29,990 nucleotides of DNA, from positions 1 to 29,990 of IMG/VR virus record IMGVR_UViG_3300044825_000054; one strand, written 5' to 3'. Below, piece after piece: positions 21,412-29,990 of this stretch; within the stretch, counting starts at the first letter, position 1; the number at the start of each line of letters is the position of its first letter. The notes under the pieces are model-generated. The model made no database searches. It saw only the letters and a program-made list of their open reading frames with translations, and was not told the DNA's origin. Source of the stretch: a virus. The position numbers were made by a program, and so were the translations under genes.

Positions 21412-24400
21412 TTACCCTTCTCTCAAGAAGTTACTAAATAAAACTTCATAGGCACCAGCAGCATTTGCATCTGTTGCTGCGATGTCTTGAAGTTGTGACA
21501 ATGTGCTTTCGCGGAGAATCTCTCTTGCCTTGATGTCATTCTCGCTGTTTGAGTTATATACAGTATCCTTTTGGATTTTGTAATTCTCGTATATCTGAAT
21601 CATCTGACGCATTTTATTGGCAGCAGGTGATTGAATGTTAGTCTCATTAAGCATTCTCTTGAGGTCTTCGTAAGATGCCCGACGCTTTACGTTATTGGCT
21701 GCTGAGTTAGCAAACTCTTCTGCAAGTAATGGACGAGTCTTTGTAAAATCTTTAGACCAAGTTCTCCAGGCATCATTAAGACGTTTACGTTCAGAATCAG
21801 AAGTTGTTTGCTCAAGTGCTTTTTCGTACTTGTCTCGCTGTGTGTAGTACCACTGCTTTGACTTGGCTACGAAAGTCTCTTTGAGGAAGTCGCCAACTAA
21901 TTTAGTTTCACGGTATCCGTTATCCTTGAGGAACTCATAGGATTCCCAGGTAAAGGTTCCTGATTGTGGGATTAAGAATGAAGCGCCTTCTGGATACTTA
22001 GAAATCAAACTCTTATTATCATCAACCCAGTTAGCAGCAGCGTTGCTGGTCTTGAATCTAGCCTGAACTACAGGGTCAGATTCATTGATGATGTATGGAA
22101 CTTGGTCTGGGAATAACCTTACCCAGTCAGCCATAGCATTACCAACAGGATTATCAGTATTTTGATACTGTTCAATTAGTTTAGAAAATACCTGCTTAAA
22201 GTTAGTTCTACCGTTATCACGAACCCAGTCAGCCATATCGCTCTTGAGCATTGTTGTTGGTGACGCGGGCGATATAAAACCAAGAGCAAAACGGGTCATT
22301 AAGATACCGTTAATAGTTGACTTGAGACGCTTTTGATAGGTTGCTAATTCACCTGGAGTTGCATCTGCAGATGGAGTATGTCCACCAGCCTCTAGATATG
22401 TAACAGCCTTACGGAATGCTGAAGCGTATTGGCTATCGCGCTCATCTTTATCAAGAACAGAAAGCAAACGATTTACGTGACCAGGTAGTGCTGCTTGGAA
22501 AAATGACTGTCCTTCGCCGATAGTACCTAATGTGTACTGTTCAGTTAATCCAATTTCCTTACCTACACGAGATAAGAATGGAATTGTAGATTCTTCTGCA
22601 GCACCAGCAATAGCATAAACAGTCTTTAGAGATAGACCCGCTAATGGGCCAGAGAATGTAGGTAACCAAGATTCAGGGTTTGCAGATGGTGTAAGCATCT
22701 TGATAGATGAACCAAACTGCAATGGCATTGGAGCAACAAACTTCTCTCCAAGACCAAATACACTAAGAGCCTTATTGATTGCTCCATATACTGGAGCCAA
22801 TCCTGGATAGATGAAGTATGGCTCACCCTGGTCATCTCTTTGTACAAAACCTGAGTGTGTTACACCTTCGTAAGTCAACGCAATCTTCTGCAAAGAAGTT
22901 GGGTTATACTTGACAGTCCTTCCAAGGCGACGGTAAGCATCTTCAGTTGCACGGTAGAAACGAGCAAAGTTACGCATTGACCAAGCCATCTGGGTACGAA
23001 CCGCTGGGTTATCTACGAATGCTAAAACTCGCTCTACAGCGAGTTCTTGTGACAGTTCAATAACTCTGCGAGTAGCCTCATCTTTACCGACCTTCTTTGC
23101 CAGGTCATCTAGGTAAGGTTGTAGGTCTTTACGAATATCAAACGCTGCATCCAACACAATCTGGTCGCGTGAAAAACGAGCGTTAGCATCACCTAACCAG
23201 TCCCATAGACGGGTATTTAAGTCAGCAATAATGTTATTTGACTGTGTTGTTGGTACAAACCTATAGCCAACGATAGCCTTTGGTAGGTCCTCAGCCTTTG
23301 TTGGTAACCAGTCAGAGTTAAAGTCTTTGATACTTACAGAATCTCTGCCGTCTTCGCCTTTTTGAATGAAGCGTTTGAAGAACTTATCATTAAACGAGCC
23401 ATCATTTTTGGCAAATACAGACTTCAAATCTTTATAGATAACTGCTGCGTGGTCAGATGCAGAATAGTTATCTCCGATAATATATCGGTCAAATCTATTC
23501 TTATATTGAGAAAACTCAGGACTATTAATGTATTTTGCTAGGTCATCGATAATCTTTTGAGCATCATCTCCGTACTTAGCAAACGCTAACATACCGCGTT
23601 GGCCTAGTTCATCATTAGCCCTGGCTGCAATCTGAAATGCCCAGCCAATTTTACCCTCTTGGTCTAGAGGATTAAGAGTTATAGGTGAACCGTATTGTCT
23701 CTTATACTCAACCTCATCAAACTTGAAATCAACTACACGGCCTTTTCTACGAGACACTTTACTTACGCGAGAATAGATGTCATTACCTGTGTTTAGGTTA
23801 TATGCACCTTCAGATGCTGCTTTTAGTAGGTTTTCATAGTTACCATACATAGCAAACTCGTAGGCATATTGGTCAAATGCGTTACCAAACTTACCTATTT
23901 GAGCATCATTAAAGTTGTCGCGGAGCAGGATTTCAGCCAAAGCCTGACGCTTTGCTGTCTCTTTCTCTGCAAATGTTACATATGCGCCATCAATCTTGCT
24001 GATAGTTCCATCTTGGTTTACTACTTGCTTAATACCATTATTGATGTCATCAAATTTAGATACGAACTTCTCTTTATCCTTGGCTTTTGCTAGGCGATTT
24101 ACCATACCGAGTTCTAATTCCTTAGATGCGGTACGAATATCGGTAGCCAAGCGACGAGAACGAACTAAGTCACCTACAGAACGTAGAGCACCACGGCCAT
24201 TTGCTAGATAGAAAATATAATCTTCAATGGCGTTACGTACTGGGAATCTTGGTCCTGCAAGCGTACCTGTTACGAAGGTAGATATTGCAGTATCTGCTAA
24301 ATCTGTATATTGCTTACCCCATAGACTTGCAAACCAACCATCACGGGCTGCAAACTTATCAAGCATTTCAGGTGTAATAAACGCAAGACGGTCATTTAAT

Positions 24401-26187
24401 TGGTAAACATAGGCTGCTGAGTCAAAGCCATTAGGTAACTTAGATGGAATATATCCAGTTCCTGCTAAGTCATCAGCATCAAATACTCGGTTAGTGTAAA
24501 TAGCGTCCCGACCAAGACTACCTAAAGTGTCTAGAAGTCTACGTCCACCGACAGTTCCACGAAGTCCACGTAGTTCACCTACTGCAGACTGTAAACCAAT
24601 GAACATTTCACGGCGTTGAGCGATGTTGCTGGTCTTGTAAATGTCGCCAAGTACACGAGCGCCATATCTGCCATATGTAATTCTTGCGTACCTCTCAAAT
24701 GCGCCTACAGACTTCTCATTTGCAAAGTCGCCTAGAGCCTGCATATCAGGCATAAGTGCAAACTTGCGGCTAAAGTTATCAAGACGTCGGTTTATATCTG
24801 CAAGAGAGAATCTCTTAAAAGCCTCTGGTCCCTTTTCTTGGATTCTTGCTGCAGTTCTAGCGCCAGCCTCAATAGCGGATTCACCAGCACGCCCAACTAA
24901 AGATTGTCTTGCTGCTTCAATACCGCTAATACCACGGTAATCAGCCTCATCAAATACTATATTACGTAGAAATCCTGCAGAGTCCTCGTTTAGATTAAAA
25001 GTTCTATCAAGTTTCTGGTAGAAATTCAAACGAGCACGACGAGCAGCGGATAAAGTTGGCATAACTTTTGTCTGGAATCCTGGTTGACCATAAAGTAATG
25101 GTTGGATTCTTTCAGAGTTTGACAAGAAAGCCTTGGCTGTATCTAAATCTAACTTACCTTTGAAGTCAGAATCAGCAAACTTGATAAGTTCTGTATCAAC
25201 TCCATTGTCAACAAATGCTGGATTTAATCTTCTTAGGTTTGTTGTTGCCAATGCAATACCTGCATCATCGCCTGCCCTACGAGCATCGCGTAGCGCTGCG
25301 GTATTTTTTGTAAAGTCATCCCAGAATCTTGAAATCCCAGACTTTTGGAAAGCGTTTTCTACTTTAGCAGAATCACCTATAGTGACATCTAAAGCATAGT
25401 TAGCCGCTCTGTAGGCTTTTGCAGCCTTACCAAGTAGCAATGTTGGGTCTGCGAAGATACGAGTAGCAGCATCACCAATACCTGAAACCCAAGAATAGAT
25501 TCCGCTAGAACCTTCTAGGTCTTCTGGTAAGAAAGCATTTGCTAATTGACGACCTGGAGAATACTTGGCAGCATTTACTTTTGCTACCGCTTCATCAAGT
25601 AGTGGGTCTCCACCTTGTGCTGCAGTGGCTGCAATCTGCTTTTGGTTGTCATTCTGAGCAGTACGGATAATCTGGTCTAATGGAATACCAGCAGCAATCT
25701 GTTGTGCAATATAAACTCTATCGTTTCCGTATTGTGCTTTAGCCTTTTGGATACGGTCTGGATTAAATACCATTTCACCGTTAGCACCGCTTCTGCGCCA
25801 AGCAGATGCTAAGTCCATATCTTCTGCTACTGCAATAGCGCCAGTTCGGTATGCACGAGTTACCTGGTCTGATGCCCAGTTAGCAGCCTTGAATACTGCC
25901 TTAATTGGTTCGACAACTGGACGAGAAATAATGTAAGCAGCCTGACCAATGATGCCACGTTTTGGGTCGGTATCATCAACACCGCCAAAGAATGCTGCTT
26001 GTTTCTTTTGTTGGTCTAAAGGTAGTTGTGAGAACTCTGAAGAAGCCACATCTAGTGGTAAGTTACTTAAACGAACGTGCTGAGAATACATATCCGACAG
26101 AGAATTGATTTGATTCATCTGTGTTGGATTTAGATTTGCACGTCTAGCCGCCTGATAGATATTACCTTTGTCAAGGTTCTGTGACAT
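21412..26187 (-). CDS. Very large virion protein, 1591 aa (candidate ejected protein)
   Basis: The largest gene, 1591 residues, helical and charged throughout with scattered hydrophobic segments (YIISRPVVEPIKAVFKAANW near 83; FVTGTLAGPRFPVRNAIEDY near 640). Recognisable stretches include LAVERVLAFVDNPAVRTQMA, NFARFYRATEDAYRRLG and ALGFISPASPTTMLKSDMAD. They resemble large polyvalent or internal proteins of environmental phages. I see no HExxH metalloprotease, transglycosylase or RNA polymerase motif. Giant proteins beside portal genes in short-tailed phages are often packed inside the head and ejected with the DNA, so that is the favoured guess. It overlaps its upstream neighbour at 26187. 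Confidence 0.62.
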   Translation of the reverse strand: MSQNLDKGNIYQAARRANLNPTQMNQINSLSDMYSQHVRLSNLPLDVASSEFSQLPLDQQKKQAAFFGGVDDTDPKRGIIGQAAYIISRPVVEPIKAVFKAANWASDQVTRAYRTGAIAVAEDMDLASAWRRSGANGEMVFNPDRIQKAKAQYGNDRVYIAQQIAAGIPLDQIIRTAQNDNQKQIAATAAQGGDPLLDEAVAKVNAAKYSPGRQLANAFLPEDLEGSSGIYSWVSGIGDAATRIFADPTLLLGKAAKAYRAANYALDVTIGDSAKVENAFQKSGISRFWDDFTKNTAALRDARRAGDDAGIALATTNLRRLNPAFVDNGVDTELIKFADSDFKGKLDLDTAKAFLSNSERIQPLLYGQPGFQTKVMPTLSAARRARLNFYQKLDRTFNLNEDSAGFLRNIVFDEADYRGISGIEAARQSLVGRAGESAIEAGARTAARIQEKGPEAFKRFSLADINRRLDNFSRKFALMPDMQALGDFANEKSVGAFERYARITYGRYGARVLGDIYKTSNIAQRREMFIGLQSAVGELRGLRGTVGGRRLLDTLGSLGRDAIYTNRVFDADDLAGTGYIPSKLPNGFDSAAYVYQLNDRLAFITPEMLDKFAARDGWFASLWGKQYTDLADTAISTFVTGTLAGPRFPVRNAIEDYIFYLANGRGALRSVGDLVRSRRLATDIRTASKELELGMVNRLAKAKDKEKFVSKFDDINNGIKQVVNQDGTISKIDGAYVTFAEKETAKRQALAEILLRDNFNDAQIGKFGNAFDQYAYEFAMYGNYENLLKAASEGAYNLNTGNDIYSRVSKVSRRKGRVVDFKFDEVEYKRQYGSPITLNPLDQEGKIGWAFQIAARANDELGQRGMLAFAKYGDDAQKIIDDLAKYINSPEFSQYKNRFDRYIIGDNYSASDHAAVIYKDLKSVFAKNDGSFNDKFFKRFIQKGEDGRDSVSIKDFNSDWLPTKAEDLPKAIVGYRFVPTTQSNNIIADLNTRLWDWLGDANARFSRDQIVLDAAFDIRKDLQPYLDDLAKKVGKDEATRRVIELSQELAVERVLAFVDNPAVRTQMAWSMRNFARFYRATEDAYRRLGRTVKYNPTSLQKIALTYEGVTHSGFVQRDDQGEPYFIYPGLAPVYGAINKALSVFGLGEKFVAPMPLQFGSSIKMLTPSANPESWLPTFSGPLAGLSLKTVYAIAGAAEESTIPFLSRVGKEIGLTEQYTLGTIGEGQSFFQAALPGHVNRLLSVLDKDERDSQYASAFRKAVTYLEAGGHTPSADATPGELATYQKRLKSTINGILMTRFALGFISPASPTTMLKSDMADWVRDNGRTNFKQVFSKLIEQYQNTDNPVGNAMADWVRLFPDQVPYIINESDPVVQARFKTSNAAANWVDDNKSLISKYPEGASFLIPQSGTFTWESYEFLKDNGYRETKLVGDFLKETFVAKSKQWYYTQRDKYEKALEQTTSDSERKRLNDAWRTWSKDFTKTRPLLAEEFANSAANNVKRRASYEDLKRMLNETNIQSPAANKMRQMIQIYENYKIQKDTVYNSNSENDIKAREILRESTLSQLQDIAATDANAAGAYEVLFSNFLREG

Positions 26188-26597
26188 TACAAACCTCTAG
26201 AAACAGCCTGCTCGTACAATGCGGCAATCTCGCCGTTAGTATCATACGGAAGCATTTTTGAAAGAATGTTAGACAAAGACTCTGCTGGTGCTGCTGAGTT
26301 TATACCTAGCACTTCTGGGCCAGGTCCAGGACCAAACTTACTCCCTGAAGTAATTGGCTCATCTGGTCTTTGAGTTGGTGCATAAAGTGGAGTGATACGC
26401 TCTAATTGGCTCGGAGCAATACCTTGCTCGGAACGAGACATTGGAGTTACATCTGGAGTTCTTGCAAGAGGTGCGCCTTGCTGAATAGCCTGTGTTTGTA
26501 CACCTTCGCCATATGCTGCTGAAGGTAATGACATTCCATCTGTTCTAACGGAGAACTTACCAGGACCTGCTGCTCCTGCTAATGGGCCTCTAGCCAT
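26187..26597 (-). CDS. Pro/Gly-rich phage protein, 136 aa
   Basis: The frame opens at ATG 26603 but GGAGG directly precedes that codon with no spacer. The next in-frame ATG at 26597 is 6 bases after GGAGG, so I chose it. It begins ARGPLAGAAGPGKFSVRTDG and continues with low-complexity Pro/Gln sequence (PDVTPMSRSEQGIAPSQLER). It ends in a helix YDTNGEIAALYEQAVSRGL. The GAxGPGKxSxRTD N-terminus recurs in actinophage genomes beside head genes. Probably largely unstructured; role unknown. Confidence 0.65.
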   Translation of the reverse strand: MARGPLAGAAGPGKFSVRTDGMSLPSAAYGEGVQTQAIQQGAPLARTPDVTPMSRSEQGIAPSQLERITPLYAPTQRPDEPITSGSKFGPGPGPEVLGINSAAPAESLSNILSKMLPYDTNGEIAALYEQAVSRGL

Positions 26598-26808
26598 TTC
26601 CATCCTCCATCTTCTCTAAATCCTGTGTAAAATCTTTCCAAGCCTTCTTGACTTGGTTATCTCTAATTGCGTTATATGTTGCTAATTCTAAAAGTTCATC
26701 TGTAAGCGTATGTATCGCTGATACTAAGTTATGAAAAAATCCTGCAAATATCAAAAGAAAATCTGAGAATTGGATAGAGCGCGGAATATCATCATTGTGT
26801 TTATTCAA
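26590..26808 (-). CDS. Small helical protein, 72 aa, TTG start
   Basis: Starts at TTG 26808 with GAGGATAGAGCG immediately upstream (GAGG spaced 8 bases). Sequence NKHNDDIPRSIQFSDFLLIF, AGFFHNLVSAIHTLTDELLE, LATYNAIRDNQVKKAWKDFT and a short acidic end. Residues 14-32 are hydrophobic (FSDFLLIFAGFFHNLVSAI) and could form a membrane helix or amphipathic face. Similar small proteins occur downstream of portal genes in actinophages. Function unknown. Its stop overlaps the next start by 8 bases. Confidence 0.65.
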   Translation of the reverse strand: MNKHNDDIPRSIQFSDFLLIFAGFFHNLVSAIHTLTDELLELATYNAIRDNQVKKAWKDFTQDLEKMEDGNG

Positions 26809-26834
26809 CGCTCTATCCTCTCAATAGGGAATTA

Positions 26835-26966
26835 CTAAGCCTTCTTGCCCTTACGTCCGGCAGGGGCATATCCGAACTTCACAGCACCGCCTTTCGGCTT
26901 TGATGTGTCTCTCTTACCTTCTGTTGGCTTCTGCATTGATGCAGCAGCACGTCCACCTTTTTTCAT
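26835..26966 (-). CDS. Tiny basic protein downstream of portal, 43 aa
   Basis: Read directly: a strong GGAGGTGCTAA leads into ATG 26966, giving MKKGGRAAASMQKPTEGKRD, TSKPKGGAVKFGYAPAGRKG, KKA and TAG. 10 Lys and 3 Arg in 43 residues, otherwise Gly/Ala/Pro. No family recognised. Its composition resembles the basic small genes at 14481-15306. The excellent ribosome site argues for a real gene. Confidence 0.68.
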   Translation of the reverse strand: MKKGGRAAASMQKPTEGKRDTSKPKGGAVKFGYAPAGRKGKKA

Positions 26967-26988
26967 TTAGCACCTCCTTCGGCTATGC

Positions 26989-28749
26989 TCAACCTGCGAT
27001 TTGCGCGAGCAAACTTGCTATATCTGGACGAGCGCCAGCAGCAGGGGCCGCACCAGTCATCATTTCTGGAGTTGGCTGCGAGGCAGGAACTGGGGCCATT
27101 CCTGCTGCTGGAACTTGTGCGCCCATCATTTCTGCTGGGACTTGTGGTTGTGGTTCTGGAGCAAATACTTCATCGATTATTGTTTCGATGGCTTTGCCTT
27201 TTTGACGACCTTTGATGACTTCCGCGATTCGGGTAACAATTTGACCAGGGTCTTGACCTTGTGCCGCAAGCGCGGGGATAGCCTGAGCATACTGAGCCAT
27301 AGCAACACGAAGAGAATCACGCATCTCTTCAATGTCCACACGTTGTTCTTCTTGGGTGACATTTAACTCCATTGGTATTTCACGTCGTACATAGTCGCGT
27401 GATACAAGTTTGTCAGAACGCATTTGTAGTAAAGCAATAATTGCACGGTTCGGGTCCATACCAGACATAATTCCGTAGCGAACATCAACGCCATATTCGC
27501 CAGCAATAGCCTTTGCTGGGATGTACTTCATTGAGAATGGAGTACCATCTTCAGCGCCACGAATCTCTTTAGTCATATTGCCAAAGATTTTCTCGTCTAC
27601 CTCAAAGCAAAGTGCTACAAGTTCTGTAAACAAACGAGCAAACTGTGCTTGAGCCGAGCGAATCTGAGTATCGAACCCAGCCTGTAGAGCCTGAACTCCA
27701 CGACCAGTTACAACAGAAGCATCAAGATTACCTGAGCGTACTTCTGGATAACGAGCACCCATACGAAGTTCTCGTTCCAATACACCGGATTCAGCAAAAA
27801 CTCCAGGAGGAAGTTCTAGCGGTACACGGCGAATTGCTTGAGGGTTAGCAGAACGCATAATTGAATCTGGACCAAGGGCCAGTTCTTGCACATCTTGCGG
27901 AATCGCAATAGGTGCTTGGATTGACTTTTCTGCTGCTTGTATTTGCAAAACTGCAAAGCGAGCACGAGCCAGTTGTACCGCCAGAACATCGTCGAACTGA
28001 CCGCGTGCTTCGCCATCAATAGATGAACGAACTGCAACTGCAGCCAGACATTTACCAAGTGGGTTAGGAGTCTGTGATAGAACTAGGTTATTGCGCTCTG
28101 GGATAAAAATTAAATCTTGGTCTTTGTCGTGGTAACGAACCAAAGTCAAGTATGGAGTATTGCTTGGCATCTTCTGTGTTGGGTAACCAACATTGTTCTT
28201 ACCAAGAATCTCGTTATAGAACTCAGGGTATTGAGATGCCAAAGATTCAGCATCGCTATTTACTACCTGAGTCAAAGATACTGTACGTCCGAATCTATCA
28301 ATCTCAGGATAGACACCGAACGGATTTAGAAGGCGGATACGTGGATTGTTATTTGCATAATCCATCTCAACGATTGCTGGAAGCATACCGTAAGTATTGA
28401 ACCAGTCAGCACCGGTATACATTTGAATCTGTAAGTCAGAACCTGCTACATAGAAGTTTGCTATGCGGGTTCTAGTATCTGCTGCTTTACGAGCAGAGTC
28501 AGAAACCATATTTGTAGCCGAGCATTCAAACGATGGTAGAGGAGCCATCGCTTCTGCTAAGTCGCGTGCTGCAACATCAATGAAGTTTGCTACTAGAGGC
28601 TTTGGATATTCCTCGGTGAACATAGCAGGGTAAACCTTTGAGATGTCTCCCTGGCGTACCGATAGCACGCTGCGCATACGTTGGTCGCGTGGCGCGTACT
28701 TAGTCTTTAGTCTGTCGACTTTAGCGACGACATCTTTGACAGATAACAC
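26989..28749 (-). CDS. Portal protein
   Basis: 586 residues. Starts with GTG 28749 after AGGAGAGG. Helical, with LVANFIDVAARDLAEAMAPL, MYTGADWFNTYGMLPAIVEM, a beta wing region (NPFGVYPEIDRFGRTVSLTQ), SVVTGRGVQALQAGFDTQI and the long helix FARLFTELVALCFEVDEKIF. The C-terminus is Pro/Ala/Met-rich (PASQPTPEMMTGAAPAAGAR), probably flexible inside the head. Directly after terminase, in the standard packaging order. It forms the 12-subunit channel through which DNA is packed and leaves. Length is typical of podoviral or long-portal types. Confidence 0.87.
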   Translation of the reverse strand: MLSVKDVVAKVDRLKTKYAPRDQRMRSVLSVRQGDISKVYPAMFTEEYPKPLVANFIDVAARDLAEAMAPLPSFECSATNMVSDSARKAADTRTRIANFYVAGSDLQIQMYTGADWFNTYGMLPAIVEMDYANNNPRIRLLNPFGVYPEIDRFGRTVSLTQVVNSDAESLASQYPEFYNEILGKNNVGYPTQKMPSNTPYLTLVRYHDKDQDLIFIPERNNLVLSQTPNPLGKCLAAVAVRSSIDGEARGQFDDVLAVQLARARFAVLQIQAAEKSIQAPIAIPQDVQELALGPDSIMRSANPQAIRRVPLELPPGVFAESGVLERELRMGARYPEVRSGNLDASVVTGRGVQALQAGFDTQIRSAQAQFARLFTELVALCFEVDEKIFGNMTKEIRGAEDGTPFSMKYIPAKAIAGEYGVDVRYGIMSGMDPNRAIIALLQMRSDKLVSRDYVRREIPMELNVTQEEQRVDIEEMRDSLRVAMAQYAQAIPALAAQGQDPGQIVTRIAEVIKGRQKGKAIETIIDEVFAPEPQPQVPAEMMGAQVPAAGMAPVPASQPTPEMMTGAAPAAGARPDIASLLAQIAG

Positions 28750-28759
28750 TTAGCCTCTC

Positions 28760-29990
28760 CTAAATGAACTGGCGTTCTTTGTCCTGCAGTAATTGGTCGA
28801 TATTGACTACGACCTGTCGCCTTCTCTCATTATGATTGAGGAAGGGGTTAGACATATGGGTCTTCTGATTGATACCCACGTTGAGCATTTCTCGCGCTCT
28901 GATTTCACAGAACCAGAGAGCCATAACCATATCGGTCTTACCTTTAGTTGTTGGTGACCAGGTAATCAACTGCTCAATTAAACTTTTTATATTCTCCGTC
29001 TGGTCTGACGGTAGATGAATCAAATTATCTCTATGGTGTTTATTATCTACTTGCTTTGTACCAAACAAGGTAGACATAGAAGCAACACCGAAACCAGAAT
29101 CCCACTTGTTATTACCAGTGTGGTGTTCTTTTAGAACTACACCGCGTGATGCTAAAAATTGACGGATACCTTCATCCTGCGTCAAGAATGACTGGAAGGC
29201 GTTACGCTCTACAATCCATTCGGAAGGTGCGTATACGTTGGTCCAATCAGTGATGAGTTGTCGTATCTGAGCAGGCGTTGGACGCGTAATTTTGATAGCG
29301 TCCACGATATATCTCTTATGACTAACGCGGTCAACAGCGTAACAGACAGCGGCAGTATCACCGACCATTGCAGGGTCGAGGCCACAGATAAAAGAAAAGC
29401 CGTTAAGGTCACGAGGATGTCCAGGGGACCCTGGATTGAGGCGACCCGCCTTGCGCATTCCGTCGATGCTACCTTTAACGCAAACCGGGTCAAAGATGGC
29501 GTCATCTGAAATATCTTGCTGCTGATAGATAAGTGCCCAGGTTGAAGCGTCCATCGCCTGACGTTCCGCAAATAGGTGCTTACCATTCCAGCGCGGATAT
29601 AATCCTTCTTCTGTCTTATGCTCATCAGTCTGCCCATCGAACGGTTGGTCGGAATAGGGCCAGAGTGTAACCCACTTCTCTGGGTCTTCGTGAGTTTCAA
29701 GCAACGCTGGCATTGCTAAATATGTCCAAGGAACTACGCCACCAGGGTAGCGGTCTGGGTTTCTAAGTTCTTTATATAAATCTACTGAGGCAACTCGCGT
29801 ACCTACTACGATAAGTTTACCGGTAGGGTTTAGACGGGACCTAACGTCCTGCTGTAGCCACTTGATTTGCTTCTCAAAGTCATTGGCATTACTCAAGGTA
29901 ACTGCGTCATCTATGATAATCATATCTGCACGTTTACCGTAAATCTGACCGCCGATACCTACGGCTTCTAGGTTTGGGTCTTTCTCGCTA
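28760..29990 (-). CDS. terL: Terminase large subunit (5' end outside window)
   Basis: The reading frame enters from the right edge, so the Walker A part is missing. The visible part begins SEKDPNLEAVGIGGQIYGKR, directly followed by ADMIIIDDAVT, the Walker B motif with catalytic acid. Then LIVVGTRVASVDLYKEL (coupling motif region) and the RNase H-like nuclease domain, with FICGLDPAMVGDTAAVCYAV and WIVERNAFQSFLTQDEGIRQ. Its last acid is in KTDMVMALWFCEIRA. 410 residues visible. Cuts concatemeric DNA and drives it into the head. Stop is 10 bases before the portal start. Confidence 0.9.
   Translation of the reverse strand, partial: SEKDPNLEAVGIGGQIYGKRADMIIIDDAVTLSNANDFEKQIKWLQQDVRSRLNPTGKLIVVGTRVASVDLYKELRNPDRYPGGVVPWTYLAMPALLETHEDPEKWVTLWPYSDQPFDGQTDEHKTEEGLYPRWNGKHLFAERQAMDASTWALIYQQQDISDDAIFDPVCVKGSIDGMRKAGRLNPGSPGHPRDLNGFSFICGLDPAMVGDTAAVCYAVDRVSHKRYIVDAIKITRPTPAQIRQLITDWTNVYAPSEWIVERNAFQSFLTQDEGIRQFLASRGVVLKEHHTGNNKWDSGFGVASMSTLFGTKQVDNKHHRDNLIHLPSDQTENIKSLIEQLITWSPTTKGKTDMVMALWFCEIRAREMLNVGINQKTHMSNPFLNHNERRRQVVVNIDQLLQDKERQFI

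Noticed and set aside
21412-26187. Virion RNA polymerase as in phage N4, because the capsid is N4 gp56-like
   Set aside because: At 1591 residues it is less than half the N4 enzyme and I could not find T7-like polymerase motifs.
29209-29700. 163-aa frame inside the terminase gene
   Set aside because: Same strand, other frame, within the well supported nuclease domain coding region.

Overview
This window is part of a tailed double-stranded DNA phage genome. The direct evidence is a contiguous block on the minus strand running right to left: large terminase (5' end cut off by the window edge), portal, a set of very large proteins, scaffold, major capsid protein of the N4 gp56 type, small basic proteins, head-tail adaptor, tail/fibre genes and a lysis cassette. 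The DNA is AT-leaning (I estimate low to mid 40s % GC). Several small proteins (Zn-ribbon, Cys-rich 95 aa, DUF6496-like, KFWDTKNP-like) resemble proteins I associate with phages of freshwater Actinobacteria. A host such as planktonic Nanopelagicales is therefore plausible, but this is inference. No tape-measure or major tail-tube gene is visible, and about 2,900 residues of large proteins lie between portal and scaffold, so a short-tailed (podovirus-like) particle is the best guess.

Layout. (1) 1-1641, minus: an early/middle operon with proteasome/HslV-like protease, a 51-aa Cys protein, a 62-aa protein and a Cas4/RecB-like nuclease that runs off the left edge. The genes overlap at their ends. 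The protease appears to start at an AUU codon. (2) 1642-2100: the only strand-switch region, with hairpins, a candidate plus-strand promoter, a lone plus-strand zinc-ribbon gene and a bidirectional terminator. (3) 2108-2986: lysis genes (membrane protein, M15-type peptidase, membrane/coiled-coil protein). (4) 3005-11250: tail and adhesin genes, including two sets of duplicated modules and a free-standing HNH endonuclease. (5) 11250-14181: two glycosyltransferases (GT4-like and GT25-like) directly downstream of a Thr-rich collagen-like fibre gene. (6) 14181-16086: small, mostly Lys-rich genes. (7) 16153-17588: capsid and scaffold. (8) 17708-26966: large putative internal virion proteins and small genes. 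(9) 26989-29990: portal and terminase.

How it works together. Late transcription runs leftward from beyond the right edge and probably ends at the terminator near 2050-2090. Most junctions overlap or abut (ATGA, TAATG), implying translational coupling. The most interesting unit is the collagen-like protein next to a GT25-like and a GT4-like enzyme. GT25 includes the animal collagen galactosyltransferases, so the phage may glycosylate its own collagen-like fibre. Eight small genes that a 60-codon cut-off would miss (51, 50, 52, 54, 55, 39 and 43 aa, plus a doubtful 18 aa) were read directly from the sequence.
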